Virus record (IMG/VR): IMGVR_UViG_3300009158_000014
Span: 1 to 33,726 of that record
DNA from: a virus
Reading direction: 5' to 3' (one strand)
Length of the DNA stretch: 33,726 nt
Part shown: positions 22,071 through 28,322 of the stretch, in pieces
Layout of the letters: the number at the start of each line of letters is the position of its first letter
Position numbering within the stretch: the first letter of the stretch is position 1
Notes under the pieces: model-generated
The model's database searches: none
Told to the model about the DNA's origin: nothing
What the model saw: only the letters and a program-made list of their open reading frames with translations
Position numbers and translations under genes: made by a program

Positions 22071-23285
22071 TTACACTTCCTCAAGGGTCGCGGTTTGCCC
22101 AGTCAGGGTTTCCCATCGCTTGACGATGACATCGCAATACTTGGGGTCAATTTCGATACCGTAGCAAATGCGCCCAAGCTGCTCACTTGCAAGGAATGTA
22201 GAGCCTGCGCCACCAAACGGTTCATACACAAGGCCGTCACGAGGGCAGGAATTTGAGATGGCACGCGCTGGTAGGGCAATGGGTTTCTGTGTTGGGTGTT
22301 CGTATGTCGATGAAGAATCCCGGGAAATGCGCCAAATATCAGAGGCTGCGTCTTCTGTCCGAGCGCCGTACCACTTGTTTAAGCCGCCCCCGCCAGTCTT
22401 AAACCCGTGAAAGATGATCTCGTATTGATTGTGGTAGCCGTTTGGCTTCATGGTAAAGCCGTTCTTCATCCAAATAAGATGCCGGGGCAATGAGTGGCAG
22501 AACTTCTCAAACAGCTTCTGATACAGATACAGATTGCCCTCGCCACCGCAGAAATACAACCGGGCATCGTCTTTGGTTGCCAAGGTCACGGCAAGGTCAA
22601 ACGAAAACGGAATCGCCGTCTGGGTCAAATCTCCAGCAATCATTTGCGTGGAGCCTTTGCGCTTGCCCTGAACATTGACTCCATACGGCGGATCTGTAAA
22701 CACCATGTCGGCCTGTTTCTTATTCATCAGCCGCTCTACGTCTTTGGTCTTAGTGCTGTCGCCACAGAGGAGGCGGTGCTTGCCAAGTAGCCACAGGTCG
22801 CCGGGTTGCGTGATGGGGTTGGCAGGCGGTTCTGGTATTTCTTCCTCGATTACTTCGGGCGAGTTTGCGTCGGCAAGTTTGGCAAGCTGCTTTTCGTCAA
22901 AGCCTGTCGCGGCAAGGAGTTCCTCGTCATCAATGGCAATAGCGGCGAGCTGCTGATGCAGGGCAGACTCATCCCATTCCGCCAGCTCGGCGGTGCGGTT
23001 GTCCGCAATAGCAAAGGCGGTCGCCTCGCTGCCGACAAGGTTGGTACGGATTGCCTTGATGGTCGTCCAGTTCAGCGCCCGCGCCGCCATAAGCGTTCCG
23101 TTACCAGCAACGACCACCCCGTCCTGATTGACCACAATCGGCTTCTGTTGCCCAAATCGGACAAGGGATGCCTTGATGGCCGCAAGGTTCTGATCACCGT
23201 GCTTGCGGACGTTTGCGGGGTCGTTGTGCAGGTCGGCGCAAGGAATGTCTTCGATGCCCGCGCTGGCTAGTTTTGACTTGCTCAT
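22071..23285 (-). CDS. ParB-domain DNA methyltransferase (adenine-N6 or cytosine-N4)
   Basis: 404 aa. The ATG at 23285 overlaps the HTH gene stop (ATGA). Residues 10-105 form a ParB-like nuclease domain (NDPANVRKHGDQNLAAIKAS, VVVAGNGTLMAARALNW). Residues about 165-395 are a class beta methyltransferase: FTDPPYGVN catalytic motif first, then the SAM-binding motif VYEPFGGAGSTFLASEQLGR. Usual length and domain order for phage orphan methyltransferases. It probably modifies phage DNA against host restriction or marks sites for packaging or regulation. No cognate restriction enzyme lies nearby. Confidence 0.9.
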   Translation of the reverse strand: MSKSKLASAGIEDIPCADLHNDPANVRKHGDQNLAAIKASLVRFGQQKPIVVNQDGVVVAGNGTLMAARALNWTTIKAIRTNLVGSEATAFAIADNRTAELAEWDESALHQQLAAIAIDDEELLAATGFDEKQLAKLADANSPEVIEEEIPEPPANPITQPGDLWLLGKHRLLCGDSTKTKDVERLMNKKQADMVFTDPPYGVNVQGKRKGSTQMIAGDLTQTAIPFSFDLAVTLATKDDARLYFCGGEGNLYLYQKLFEKFCHSLPRHLIWMKNGFTMKPNGYHNQYEIIFHGFKTGGGGLNKWYGARTEDAASDIWRISRDSSSTYEHPTQKPIALPARAISNSCPRDGLVYEPFGGAGSTFLASEQLGRICYGIEIDPKYCDVIVKRWETLTGQTATLEEV

Positions 23286-23536
23286 GACTTTCGCTTTCTC
23301 AGAATCAACTCAAATCCGGCAGCGTGCGCGATTGCGAGCGCGGAGTCAAACGCGGGCTTGCGCCTCCCGTTGCGTGTCCCCGGTGTCCCAAGGAGGCAGC
23401 GGACGGTATGAGCGCGGAGGATTCCTTCCGCATCCATGCGGTTTGCAAGCTCGCCTCTGGTCATGCCCTGCCGCTCAACGGCGGTGCGAATGTGTTCTTT
23501 GAAATCGTCGTAAGTGTTGATGGCGGTGGCGGACAT
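23282..23536 (-). CDS. Small HTH DNA-binding protein
   Basis: 84 aa, ATG at 23536, stop coupled to the methyltransferase (ATGA). A Cro/CI-type helix-turn-helix is visible at FKEHIRTAVERQGMTRGELA followed by NRMDAEGILRAHTVRCLLG, and the end (DSALAIAHAAGFELILRKRK) continues the XRE pattern (AL.IA.A.GF.L.L). It is a candidate transcription regulator of the leftward unit or of the methyltransferase gene. Its operator is not identified. Confidence 0.75.
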   Translation of the reverse strand: MSATAINTYDDFKEHIRTAVERQGMTRGELANRMDAEGILRAHTVRCLLGTPGTRNGRRKPAFDSALAIAHAAGFELILRKRKS

Positions 23537-23880
23537 ATGCTTTCGAGTATAGCGCTAGATGGAGACGGTCGGCGCGAAACGCTGACGGAGCGGTTCATTT
23601 CCTTGCTGTGGGGGTCTTGCGCCCATCGCATGAGCATGGGGATGCGGACGGTGAACCAGTCGGTGGTGGGGAGTTTCTTGACGTACTCCTCGCGGAAACG
23701 GCCGTGGATGCGGTGTCGGACTTGCACCGAGGTGCGGAAGGGGCTGACTTGGATGACAATCCCGTCTTGGTCGACGGCAACGATCCCGGTCGCGGTGCGC
23801 CCGACCGTGAAACCCTCATGGGAGAAGTAGGTGGCGAGTTGATTGAGCTGCTGGGCTATCGGCTTACTGGTGTATCTCAT
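23461..23880 (-). CDS. Unknown early/replication-region protein, 139 aa
   Basis: ATG at 23880 with AGGAG five bases upstream. It begins MRYTSKPIAQQLNQLATYFS, has a compact beta region (GIVAVDQDGIVIQVSPFRTS) and a basic middle. The final ~25 codons overlap the HTH gene in another frame and look less protein-like (ICPPPPSTLTT), so the true product may be slightly modified there. No other ORF explains 23537-23880. Function not recognised. Confidence 0.6.
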   Translation of the reverse strand: MRYTSKPIAQQLNQLATYFSHEGFTVGRTATGIVAVDQDGIVIQVSPFRTSVQVRHRIHGRFREEYVKKLPTTDWFTVRIPMLMRWAQDPHSKEMNRSVSVSRRPSPSSAILESICPPPPSTLTTISKNTFAPPLSGRA

Positions 23881-23946
23881 GAGTCTCCTAGATTGCCCTG
23901 TGCGGCGTTCCTTGTGGCAGGATGGGGTGGAAGGCGTATTTAGGGT

Positions 23947-24408
23947 TCAAGCGCGTCTCGGGGCAACCCTGCCCCACTGCGAGCGGACGTAGTCAACGGC
24001 AACGGCGAGTACGCGGGCGGTAGTGGGGACGTAGGTCATCATCTCGCGCACGGCTTCGATCTCGGCATCGGTCACGGTGGCGAGCGTCTTTGCTGCCCAC
24101 GATTCCCATTCTGCAAGCTCGCTCGCGCTGGGCGGGATGCAGGTCTGGGCGCGGGTGTCCTCGATTTCGGTACTGGCTACCCCGGCGGTGTGGGCGGTAG
24201 CGGTGATCTTGCAGTACGCCTTGTGAATGGCGGACAGGTCGGGGCGGCTGTCGCGTTCAAGGCGGTGCTGCTTGATGCACTCGCGCAGGATGTCCTGCTT
24301 CAGTTGTCCCCAGCGTTCGTTGAGGAGGTCGCCTTCCTCCGGGGTGGGCTTGTACTTCGGCCACAGTTTGCACAGATAAATCTTGTTGTCGATCCACGTT
24401 GTTTGCAT
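23947..24408 (-). CDS. Unknown replication-module protein, 153 aa
   Basis: ATG at 24408 with AAGGAG upstream. The N-terminus (YLCKLWPKYKPTPEEGDLLN, ERWGQLKQDILRECIKQHRL) has the W-P...T-x-E-E pattern of small phage replication proteins that act with the helicase loader, but the match is loose. A central Thr/Ala-rich linker leads to a helical C-terminus (MTYVPTTARVLAVAVDYVRS). It lies directly after the DUF1376 replication gene. The role is inferred from context. Confidence 0.68.
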   Translation of the reverse strand: MQTTWIDNKIYLCKLWPKYKPTPEEGDLLNERWGQLKQDILRECIKQHRLERDSRPDLSAIHKAYCKITATAHTAGVASTEIEDTRAQTCIPPSASELAEWESWAAKTLATVTDAEIEAVREMMTYVPTTARVLAVAVDYVRSQWGRVAPRRA

Positions 24409-24426
24409 TGGTCTCTCCTTGTCGGT

Positions 24427-24969
24427 TTAGAACGGTGTCCAGTTCGGATCGGCTTCTTGAGCAGCCTTAATCTCCGCCCGCCGAAGGCGACGACCCCCCT
24501 TCCCAAGGGGGGTTACGGGGGGATTGGTATTTGTAGTTGTGGTTGTGGTTGTAGTTGCCATCGGTTTGCCATTGGCTGAGCCAATGGCTGAGCCATTACC
24601 TGAGCCATTGGCGGAGCCATTCTTGCCACTCCAACGGGCATCTGCTCCACGCCTTCCGGATTCGCTTCGTTCGTTGTGGCGTTGCTCGACCTTGACGCGC
24701 TCGCGTTCCATGCGCGGGTTCACAAGGCTAGCCATTGGCTTAGCCAATGGCTCAGCCATAGGCTCAAAGCGTCCCCGGATGATTGCCCAGTCGCGCTCAG
24801 AGAGCGGGCAGCGGGTCAGGATTGAACAGGCTTCGCGGTCGTCTGGGATGCCCCCGTTCGTCCACGCGTACATGAGGAGCTGCGTGTACGACCAGCCTTG
24901 GATGGGGGTCATCGTTGCGGTGCTGACCAAGAAGTCAGTCGGGTAAAGCGGGAACCACGGTGTAGACAT
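24427..24969 (-). CDS. Replication initiator-like protein (DUF1376/YdaU) carrying iterons
   Basis: 180 aa, ATG at 24969 with AAGGA upstream; first gene of the leftward unit. MSTPWFPLYPTDFLVSTATM, GWSYTQLLMYAWTNGGIPDD and LSERDWAIIRGRFEP are the DUF1376 signature in order, followed by the usual ESGRRGADARWSGK segment. The linkers are low complexity (EPMAEPLAKPMAS; NGSANGSGNGSAIGSANG; an eight-residue Thr run) because the DNA there consists of 12-bp repeats. A C-terminal tail (RRAEIKAAQEADPNWTPF) ends the protein. DUF1376 proteins occur in phage replication modules next to helicase loaders. Repeats inside an initiator gene recall the lambda O gene origin. Confidence 0.82.
   Translation of the reverse strand: MSTPWFPLYPTDFLVSTATMTPIQGWSYTQLLMYAWTNGGIPDDREACSILTRCPLSERDWAIIRGRFEPMAEPLAKPMASLVNPRMERERVKVEQRHNERSESGRRGADARWSGKNGSANGSGNGSAIGSANGKPMATTTTTTTTNTNPPVTPLGKGGRRLRRAEIKAAQEADPNWTPF
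24557..24627. repeat. 12-bp iteron array 1 (candidate replication origin)
   Basis: Six degenerate units of GCCATTGGCTGA start at 24557, 24568, 24580, 24592, 24604 and 24616 (first unit 11 bp). The alternating units ATTGG and CAATGG make GCCATTGGC / GCCAATGGC palindromes. They encode the Ser-Ala-Asn-Gly repeats on the minus strand. The neighbouring 24530-24555 stretch is a pure GT/T-rich run. Confidence 0.8.
24731..24766. repeat. 12-bp iteron array 2
   Basis: Three units: GCCATTGGCTTA (24731), GCCAATGGCTCA (24743), GCCATAGGCTCA (24755). The first two form an 11-bp inverted repeat AGCCATTGGCT-T-AGCCAATGGCT. Same family as the array at 24557-24627. Confidence 0.8.
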
Positions 24970-24988
24970 TTGCGTCCTTGCGATAGCC

Positions 24989-25067
24989 GTAGGCAGGGCG
25001 GGGAGCGAGTGCGGGCTAACCCGCCCCGCCTACAGTTGTCGAGATGTTGAGCGTTTGCACTCGCTCC
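24989..25067 (-). promoter_or_regulatory. Interleaved inverted repeats; possible pseudoknot in 5' leader of the replication gene
   Basis: Arm pair 1: GTAGGCAGGGCGGG (24989-25002) with CCCGCCCCGCCTAC (25020-25033), 13 of 14 paired. Arm pair 2: GGAGCGAGTGC (25002-25012) with GCACTCGCTCC (25057-25067), perfect. The pairs interleave (A-B-A'-B'), so RNA could form an H-type pseudoknot or two alternative hairpins, ending 20 bases before the ATG at 24969. Confidence 0.6.
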
Positions 25068-25097
25068 GCTATCCCCACGTTTGGGAGTCGCTAGAAA

Positions 25098-25206
25098 TAT
25101 GATACCATAAACCTGCCACCATGTGGCGGGGCGGCCTTGGTCGCTCCTTACCTAACCCCCGGAAGCGCGGCGTGTTGATCGAAAGATCCGCGCCGCGTTT
25201 GTTTTT
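25098..25206 (+). ncRNA. Candidate small RNA with terminator
   Basis: TATGAT (25098-25103) is a good -10 box without a clear -35. About 100 bases follow: a hairpin CCTGCCAC-CAT-GTGGCGGG (25112-25130), an unpaired stretch containing CTCCTTA (complementary to Shine-Dalgarno sequences), then an intrinsic terminator. No ORF lies inside. It may instead be the leader of the early transcript with an attenuator. Confidence 0.35.
25166..25206 (+). terminator. Intrinsic terminator, rightward
   Basis: CGCGGCG (25166-25172) pairs with CGCCGCG (25191-25197), with an inner GATC-GAAA-GATC hairpin carrying a GNRA loop, followed by TTTGTTTTT (25198-25206). It lies upstream of all early genes, so it ends a short RNA or acts as an attenuator. 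Confidence 0.7.
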
Positions 25207-25221
25207 AGGCGTACCAACCGC

Positions 25222-25247
25222 GCCAGCCGACCACCAGCGCGGCTGGC
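25222..25247. promoter_or_regulatory. 8-bp inverted repeat, possible operator
   Basis: GCCAGCCG (25222-25229) and CGGCTGGC (25240-25247) are perfect complements with a 10-base loop and no T-run. Could be an operator for the phage HTH proteins or an RNA hairpin. Confidence 0.4.
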
Positions 25248-25356
25248 ACACCGAGCGGCATCATAATCGGGCGCGGTGTCAATTTATTTGATGCGGATTT
25301 CAGGCTATGAATCTGCAATTATGCATAAATCTGTCAACAAACTCATGTACTAGCCC

Positions 25357-25385
25357 TTGCGTACCGATATACCGTGTAGTACATT
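25357..25385 (+). promoter_or_regulatory. Weak candidate early rightward promoter
   Basis: TTGCGT (25357-25362), 17 bases, TACATT (25380-25385). Only about half-matched to the sigma-70 consensus, but correctly spaced and about 55 bases before the first early gene. Confidence 0.3.
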
Positions 25386-25391
25386 GTGTGA

Positions 25392-25442
25392 GTCAAAGGC
25401 GCGTGCCTCTGACAAACGCAAACAGTTTGAGAGGACTGAACC
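25392..25442 (+). promoter_or_regulatory. Leader hairpin and conserved ribosome binding box, first early gene
   Basis: GTCA-a-AGGC-GCGT-GCCT-c-TGAC forms a hairpin (25392-25413), followed by AGTTTGAGAGGACTGAA just before the ATG at 25443. The same box precedes the genes at 25784 and 26187, and a variant precedes 28815. Confidence 0.65.
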
Positions 25443-25697
25443 ATGCCTAGCCAAGCCCGCCGCCACAACCGCAACGTCCGCAACCAGTCCGTTCACCTGT
25501 CTAACAAGGCGAACCGCCTTGCCCGTAAGGTCGAAGCTCGTTTCGACCCGTCCATGCTTTTGCCGGGCAGCGTGATTGAGACCGAGCGCCAAATCCTTGC
25601 CGGAATGCACGGGGATTGGTGCAAGATGGTGCTGACCGCCGCGCAAGCAGTCAGCGCCAAAGGCGAGGCCGCATGGTCTCGGATTGTAAACACCTGA
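25443..25697 (+). CDS. Small early protein, 84 aa, unknown
   Basis: ATG at 25443 after the conserved GAGAGGACTGAA box. A basic N-terminus (SQARRHNRNVRNQSVHLSNK, then ANRLARKVEARFD) precedes a helical half (ETERQILAGMHGDWCKMVLT). It is the first gene of the rightward early unit, where phages often keep host-takeover proteins. The basic start would allow nucleic acid binding. No family recognised. Confidence 0.72.
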   Translation: MPSQARRHNRNVRNQSVHLSNKANRLARKVEARFDPSMLLPGSVIETERQILAGMHGDWCKMVLTAAQAVSAKGEAAWSRIVNT

Positions 25698-25783
25698 TAT
25701 CGACCGCGCACCGACCCCCGCGAGGGGGAAGGATGCGACGGCCGATACCGACGCAACGCACCTAGTTTGAGAGGACTGAAGCC
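25695..25783 (+). promoter_or_regulatory. Structured intergenic RNA element A with CsrA-type GGA sites
   Basis: Starts at the stop codon of the upstream gene. Outer imperfect stem 25698-25712 with 25731-25747 (about 14 pairs); inner hairpin CCCCC-GCGA-GGGGG (25715-25728). AAGGATG (25729-25735) matches the core of the CsrA consensus, and AGAGGACTG lies at the ribosome binding site. Element B has the same outer arms and a different, still paired, inner hairpin. Confidence 0.72.
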
Positions 25784-26098
25784 ATGAGCGACGCAATCAC
25801 CATTTCGATCCCAGAACACAACTACCTCGCCGTTCAGCACGTCACGCGCATGGAGCCTTATGCGGTTGCGCTCGGCCACATGGGCTACGACGCGATTCTC
25901 CCGGCGGCTCAAAAAATCAAGGACGGCGTAAGCCTCGCCGTGATCCGCGCACACGCTGACATCGAGGTCGTTGACCGCGACAACGAAAGCGCCTTCAACG
26001 CGTGCCTCGATGCAATTCAAGCAGCTGAAGATGCCTTCGAAGCCCGCCACACAATCACGGTGGGCATCATCCGCTCAACCGTGCGGCAGCTGTCTTGA
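25784..26098 (+). CDS. Small early protein, 104 aa, unknown
   Basis: ATG at 25784 after the conserved box. Compact alpha/beta sequence: SDAITISIPEHNYLAVQHVT, a helical centre (LPAAQKIKDGVSLAVIRAHA), acidic DIEVVDRDNESAFNACLDAI, and VGIIRSTVRQ at the end. Slightly acidic and without membrane segments. It is flanked on both sides by near-identical RNA elements, so its expression is probably controlled with its neighbours. Function unknown. Confidence 0.72.
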   Translation: MSDAITISIPEHNYLAVQHVTRMEPYAVALGHMGYDAILPAAQKIKDGVSLAVIRAHADIEVVDRDNESAFNACLDAIQAAEDAFEARHTITVGIIRSTVRQLS

Positions 26099-26186
26099 TA
26101 TCGACCGCGCACCTGTCCACCCTCTGGGGTGGGCGGGATGCGACGGCCGATACCGACGCACACACCCAGTTTGAGAGGACTGAACC
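26096..26186 (+). promoter_or_regulatory. Structured intergenic RNA element B (paralogue of element A)
   Basis: Outer arms 26099-26113 and 26136-26152 are identical to element A; the inner hairpin is CCACCC-TCTG-GGGTGG (26117-26132), different in sequence but fully paired. GGGATG follows and AGTTTGAGAGGACTGAA (26169-26185) precedes a TTG start. Confidence 0.72.
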
Positions 26187-26519
26187 TTGACCGCCCGCCA
26201 TAACGACCCAGCAACCAGCCACATGGCCGCCGAGGACATGGTCAGCAAACTTGCAGGGCTACAAGCCGCGCTCCTAGCCGCCTTCAAGGCGGCAGGGGCG
26301 TATGGGCTGACCTCGGACGAAGCCGAAGCCGCAGCGCACCTACACGCGGGGGCGCGTCGCCGTGTCAGCGAGCTGCACGCGGCAGGGCTGATTGCCCCGA
26401 CTGGCGCTACGCGACTCGGTCGCGCTGGTAAGGCGCAACGCGTGTTCGCGGCTGTTGTCTCCTCTATCCCCGATAGCCTCTTTGCCACCACCCCTACCGA
26501 AAGGAAATTCCGATGCTAG
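26187..26519 (+). CDS. Winged-helix-type DNA-binding protein
   Basis: 110 aa with a TTG start at 26187, fixed by the conserved ribosome box two bases upstream. TARHNDPATSHMAAEDM is the N-terminal signature of a widespread family of small phage DNA-binding proteins. A helix-turn-helix follows (LLAAFKAAGAYGLTSDEAEA, then ARRRVSELHAAGLIAPTGAT), the R-x-x-E-L-x-x-x-G-L-I motif marking a recognition helix and wing. Probably a transcription regulator or replication accessory protein. The weak TTG start may keep its level low. Confidence 0.78.
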   Translation: MTARHNDPATSHMAAEDMVSKLAGLQAALLAAFKAAGAYGLTSDEAEAAAHLHAGARRRVSELHAAGLIAPTGATRLGRAGKAQRVFAAVVSSIPDSLFATTPTERKFRC

Positions 26520-26857
26520 ACACCAAGAAGATCCGCAAGCGCGAAGTCGAATACGACATCAATGTTGACCAGTTGCCGGGCATCCCGGAAGTCATCGCCG
26601 AGTACCTCATGTCCCACGCCGTGACCGTCCTCCTAGAAGGTCGCTACCAAGTCGATGGCGGCAACCCGGATGCGGGCGACCAGCCAGCATGGCGCTTGCT
26701 CGATTGGAAGATCCTGACTGTGAGCCTTGACGGGCAAGTCCTTGACCATGACGAGCGCGTCCCGTCAGACTTCCCGATGGCGCTCGTCATCAACAGCACC
26801 TACTCGCGCCACACGCGGGAGTACCTAGAGGCGCGGCCGCCGGAGATGTACGAATGA
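26513..26857 (+). CDS. Early protein, 114 aa, unknown
   Basis: ATG at 26513, inside the last codons of the upstream gene, with AAAGGA upstream. Reads as a globular acidic alpha/beta protein (VEYDINVDQLPGIPEVIAEY, PAWRLLDWKILTVSLDGQVL, FPMALVINSTYSRHTREYLE). Overlaps on both sides point to translational coupling. No family recognised. Confidence 0.72.
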   Translation: MLDTKKIRKREVEYDINVDQLPGIPEVIAEYLMSHAVTVLLEGRYQVDGGNPDAGDQPAWRLLDWKILTVSLDGQVLDHDERVPSDFPMALVINSTYSRHTREYLEARPPEMYE

Positions 26858-27210
26858 AAAACTGCAAGACCTGTGCGGAATTGCTTGAGTCGCTCAAGGC
26901 GGCTACCGCACTCATCAAGGACGCGACCGCGCAAATCAAAGAACTACGCATTGACCTGCACTCGGCTGAATGCGAAACCAAAGCCTTGCGAATACAACTA
27001 GCAAATCGGAGTGGTCAGGTGAAAGGTCTTCAAGGTCTTATCGACAAGCAAACGAGGAGCGAGCGGTTTATGCAACTTCAAATAAAGAAGGGCATTACGG
27101 AGAAGGGTGATTTACACGCTGACATAATTGCCAGCGCAATCGAACAGGCACTAGCGGCTCCTGCGCCAACCCTGTCGAAGCGGTCAAAGCGTTTGGGTTC
27201 TCAAGGTTAA
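26854..27210 (+). CDS. Coiled-coil protein with N-terminal CxxC, 118 aa
   Basis: ATG at 26854 overlaps the upstream stop (ATGA). MKNCKTCAELLESLKAATAL has a CxxC that could bind metal, followed by a long heptad-like helix (AQIKELRIDLHSAECETKAL, GQVKGLQGLIDKQ) and a basic end (LSKRSKRLGSQG). Such small helical proteins in early phage operons often bind host factors; no specific role is supported. Confidence 0.7.
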   Translation: MKNCKTCAELLESLKAATALIKDATAQIKELRIDLHSAECETKALRIQLANRSGQVKGLQGLIDKQTRSERFMQLQIKKGITEKGDLHADIIASAIEQALAAPAPTLSKRSKRLGSQG

Positions 27211-27228
27211 ATACAAGAAGGCAAAGTA

Positions 27229-27618
27229 ATGGAAGAAGAAGACAACCGATGGGCGCGGCCTGTGCTGCATGACGTGGAATGGAATCGCAAGGACGGATAC
27301 CCCGCATGGCTGAATGAAGACCGCGTCCAGCGCGGGCTGGCTGGCAAGTTTGACCGCCCGGTCTTAATCATCGTGAGCGGCGACCCCATGCTGCATTCGG
27401 TAGATGAGTCGGACGGCAACCCGGTAATTGCCTACTGGCGGGCTTCGGTCTACCTGTTGCAGACCAACCCCGAGGGTATCGAGGGGACGCGGTTCAGCAG
27501 CTTGTGCCTCTTTGAAGAGGGGGATACGCAGGACGAGATACGCGAGGATCTGATGAACCGCGTTGTGAACTTCATCACGAAATGCTCGCCAAACACAAAG
27601 GTCGCTCATGTCAACTAA
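27229..27618 (+). CDS. Early protein, 129 aa, unknown
   Basis: ATG at 27229 with AAGG ten bases upstream, 18 bases after the preceding gene. Acidic, Trp-rich start (MEEEDNRWARPVLHDVEWNR), then FDRPVLIIVSGDPMLHS, VIAYWRASVYLLQ and an acidic helix (GDTQDEIREDLMNRVVNFIT). No motif identifies it. The stop overlaps the CsrA-like gene, so the two are coupled. Confidence 0.7.
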   Translation: MEEEDNRWARPVLHDVEWNRKDGYPAWLNEDRVQRGLAGKFDRPVLIIVSGDPMLHSVDESDGNPVIAYWRASVYLLQTNPEGIEGTRFSSLCLFEEGDTQDEIREDLMNRVVNFITKCSPNTKVAHVN

Positions 27619-27823
27619 CACCATCGCAGGCGGCTTCCTGACCATCACTATCCGTAAGCGTGACGAGTCGATCATCCTGCTTGACGAGGCAGGGGAGCAG
27701 GTCGCGCAGATCTTTGCCAACCTGCAAGGCTCAAGCAATCACGACCGTATCCGCGTCTCGATCCGCGCCGACCAGCGGTACAAGATCACGCGGTCAAAGG
27801 GGGAATCCCGTGTTCAAGATTGA
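27608..27823 (+). CDS. csrA-like: CsrA-like RNA-binding regulator
   Basis: 71 aa, ATG at 27608 with AAAGG eight bases upstream, overlapping the preceding gene. After a ~9-residue extension, FLTITIRKRDESIILLDEAG corresponds to the CsrA start (LxLTRKxxESIxI), RIRVSIRADQ to VRIGIxAP, and YKITRSKGES to the VHREE segment with its RNA-binding Arg. The middle is longer than in the bacterial protein. CsrA dimers bind GGA motifs, often at ribosome binding sites, and block or alter translation. The early leaders of this phage carry GGA motifs of that kind, so it may regulate its own operon or capture host CsrA targets. Confidence 0.68.
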   Translation: MSTNTIAGGFLTITIRKRDESIILLDEAGEQVAQIFANLQGSSNHDRIRVSIRADQRYKITRSKGESRVQD

Positions 27824-27956
27824 CATCCTAACGGTGGAGGGCATCCGCAAGGACAAGAGCAAGGGGATGAAGCAGTCGGATATCGCCCGGAAGTACCGGG
27901 TCAGCCGTTCAGCGGTGTGCCGTATCGTGTTGGGGAGTCGCCGCGTTGCGCGGTAG
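27810..27956 (+). CDS. Small HTH protein, 48 aa
   Basis: GTG start at 27810, with AAAGGGGG upstream, overlapping the end of the CsrA-like gene. The product is almost entirely a helix-turn-helix of the resolvase/homeodomain-like type (VEGIRKDKSKGMKQSDIARK, YRVSRSAVCRIVLGSRR). It is the last gene before a strong terminator. Probably a DNA-binding regulator or the DNA-binding part of a larger system. A longer ORF in the same frame from 27660 is mostly an out-of-frame reading of the CsrA-like gene and is rejected. Confidence 0.72.
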   Translation: MFKIDILTVEGIRKDKSKGMKQSDIARKYRVSRSAVCRIVLGSRRVAR

Positions 27957-27971
27957 TCAAGGTTTTTGCGG

Positions 27972-28012
27972 CGATCCCGCCGGGGGGCGTTCCCTCGGCG
28001 GGGTCGTTTTAT
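27972..28012 (+). terminator. Intrinsic terminator after the first early gene block
   Basis: CGATCCCGCC (27972-27981) pairs with GGCGGGGTCG (27997-28006; one G-U pair), loop about 15 bases, followed by TTTTATT. The surrounding gap 27957-28139 has no gene. Confidence 0.85.
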
Positions 28013-28139
28013 TGTGGGCGCGGCAAATCTTCAAACGCCCTGCGCCAAAAAAACAGAAGCAAGATACGCTCACCACGGTGAAGCAAGAACTACACCGCAT
28101 AACGCTAAGAGACGACCTATACCGGGGCGAGGGTTAATC

Positions 28140-28322
28140 ATGCGCGGGGATTGGGAAGAGGACATCATCGACCGCATCACGGCGAGCGAGTCCACCGACC
28201 CCCTGCTCAAAGAAGCCGCTAGCGAGATCACCTATATGCGCGAGCAGCTCACCGCACAAATCAAAGAAGTCAACCGCGCACGGCAAGCGCTTCTTCTGTG
28301 CCAGCGGGCGCAACGTGCTTGA
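28140..28322 (+). CDS. Small acidic/helical protein, 60 aa
   Basis: ATG at 28140, preceded by GAGGG; the longer in-frame ORF crosses the terminator and is not credible. GDWEEDIIDRITASESTDPL followed by LKEAASEITYMREQLTAQIK is a pattern common in small phage proteins (DDIVDRLR..., eAA.EI..LR). Probably a helical hairpin. It overlaps the RusA-like gene start and is co-expressed with it. Function unknown. Confidence 0.72.
   Translation: MRGDWEEDIIDRITASESTDPLLKEAASEITYMREQLTAQIKEVNRARQALLLCQRAQRA

Larger units (their letters stand above)
24970..25442. other. Intergenic control region between divergent operons
   Basis: 473 bases without a credible gene, between the leftward replication gene and the first rightward early gene. 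It holds two interleaved inverted repeats (24989-25067), a hairpin and a terminator in plus orientation (25098-25206), an 8-bp inverted repeat (25222-25247), a 10-bp palindrome TTATGCATAA (25319-25328), and a weak rightward promoter with hairpin leader (25357-25442). It probably contains the promoters and operators for both transcription units. Confidence 0.75.

Noticed and set aside
24524-24946. 140-aa plus-strand ORF with Val run and Pro-Leu-Ala repeats
   Set aside because: Its repeats come from the iterons and the GT run; the minus strand carries the DUF1376 signature.
25306-25335. Leftward TTGACA (25335-25330) as a promoter
   Set aside because: A perfect -35 but no acceptable -10 at 16-18 bases.
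27660-27809. Upstream part of a 98-aa ORF in the frame of the small HTH protein
   Set aside because: Ser/Arg-rich out-of-frame reading of the CsrA-like gene; the GTG at 27810 with AAAGGGGG is the better start.
27966-28139. Upstream part of a 118-aa ORF before the 60-aa gene
   Set aside because: Runs through the terminator hairpin and is basic and low quality; the ATG at 28140 has a ribosome binding site.
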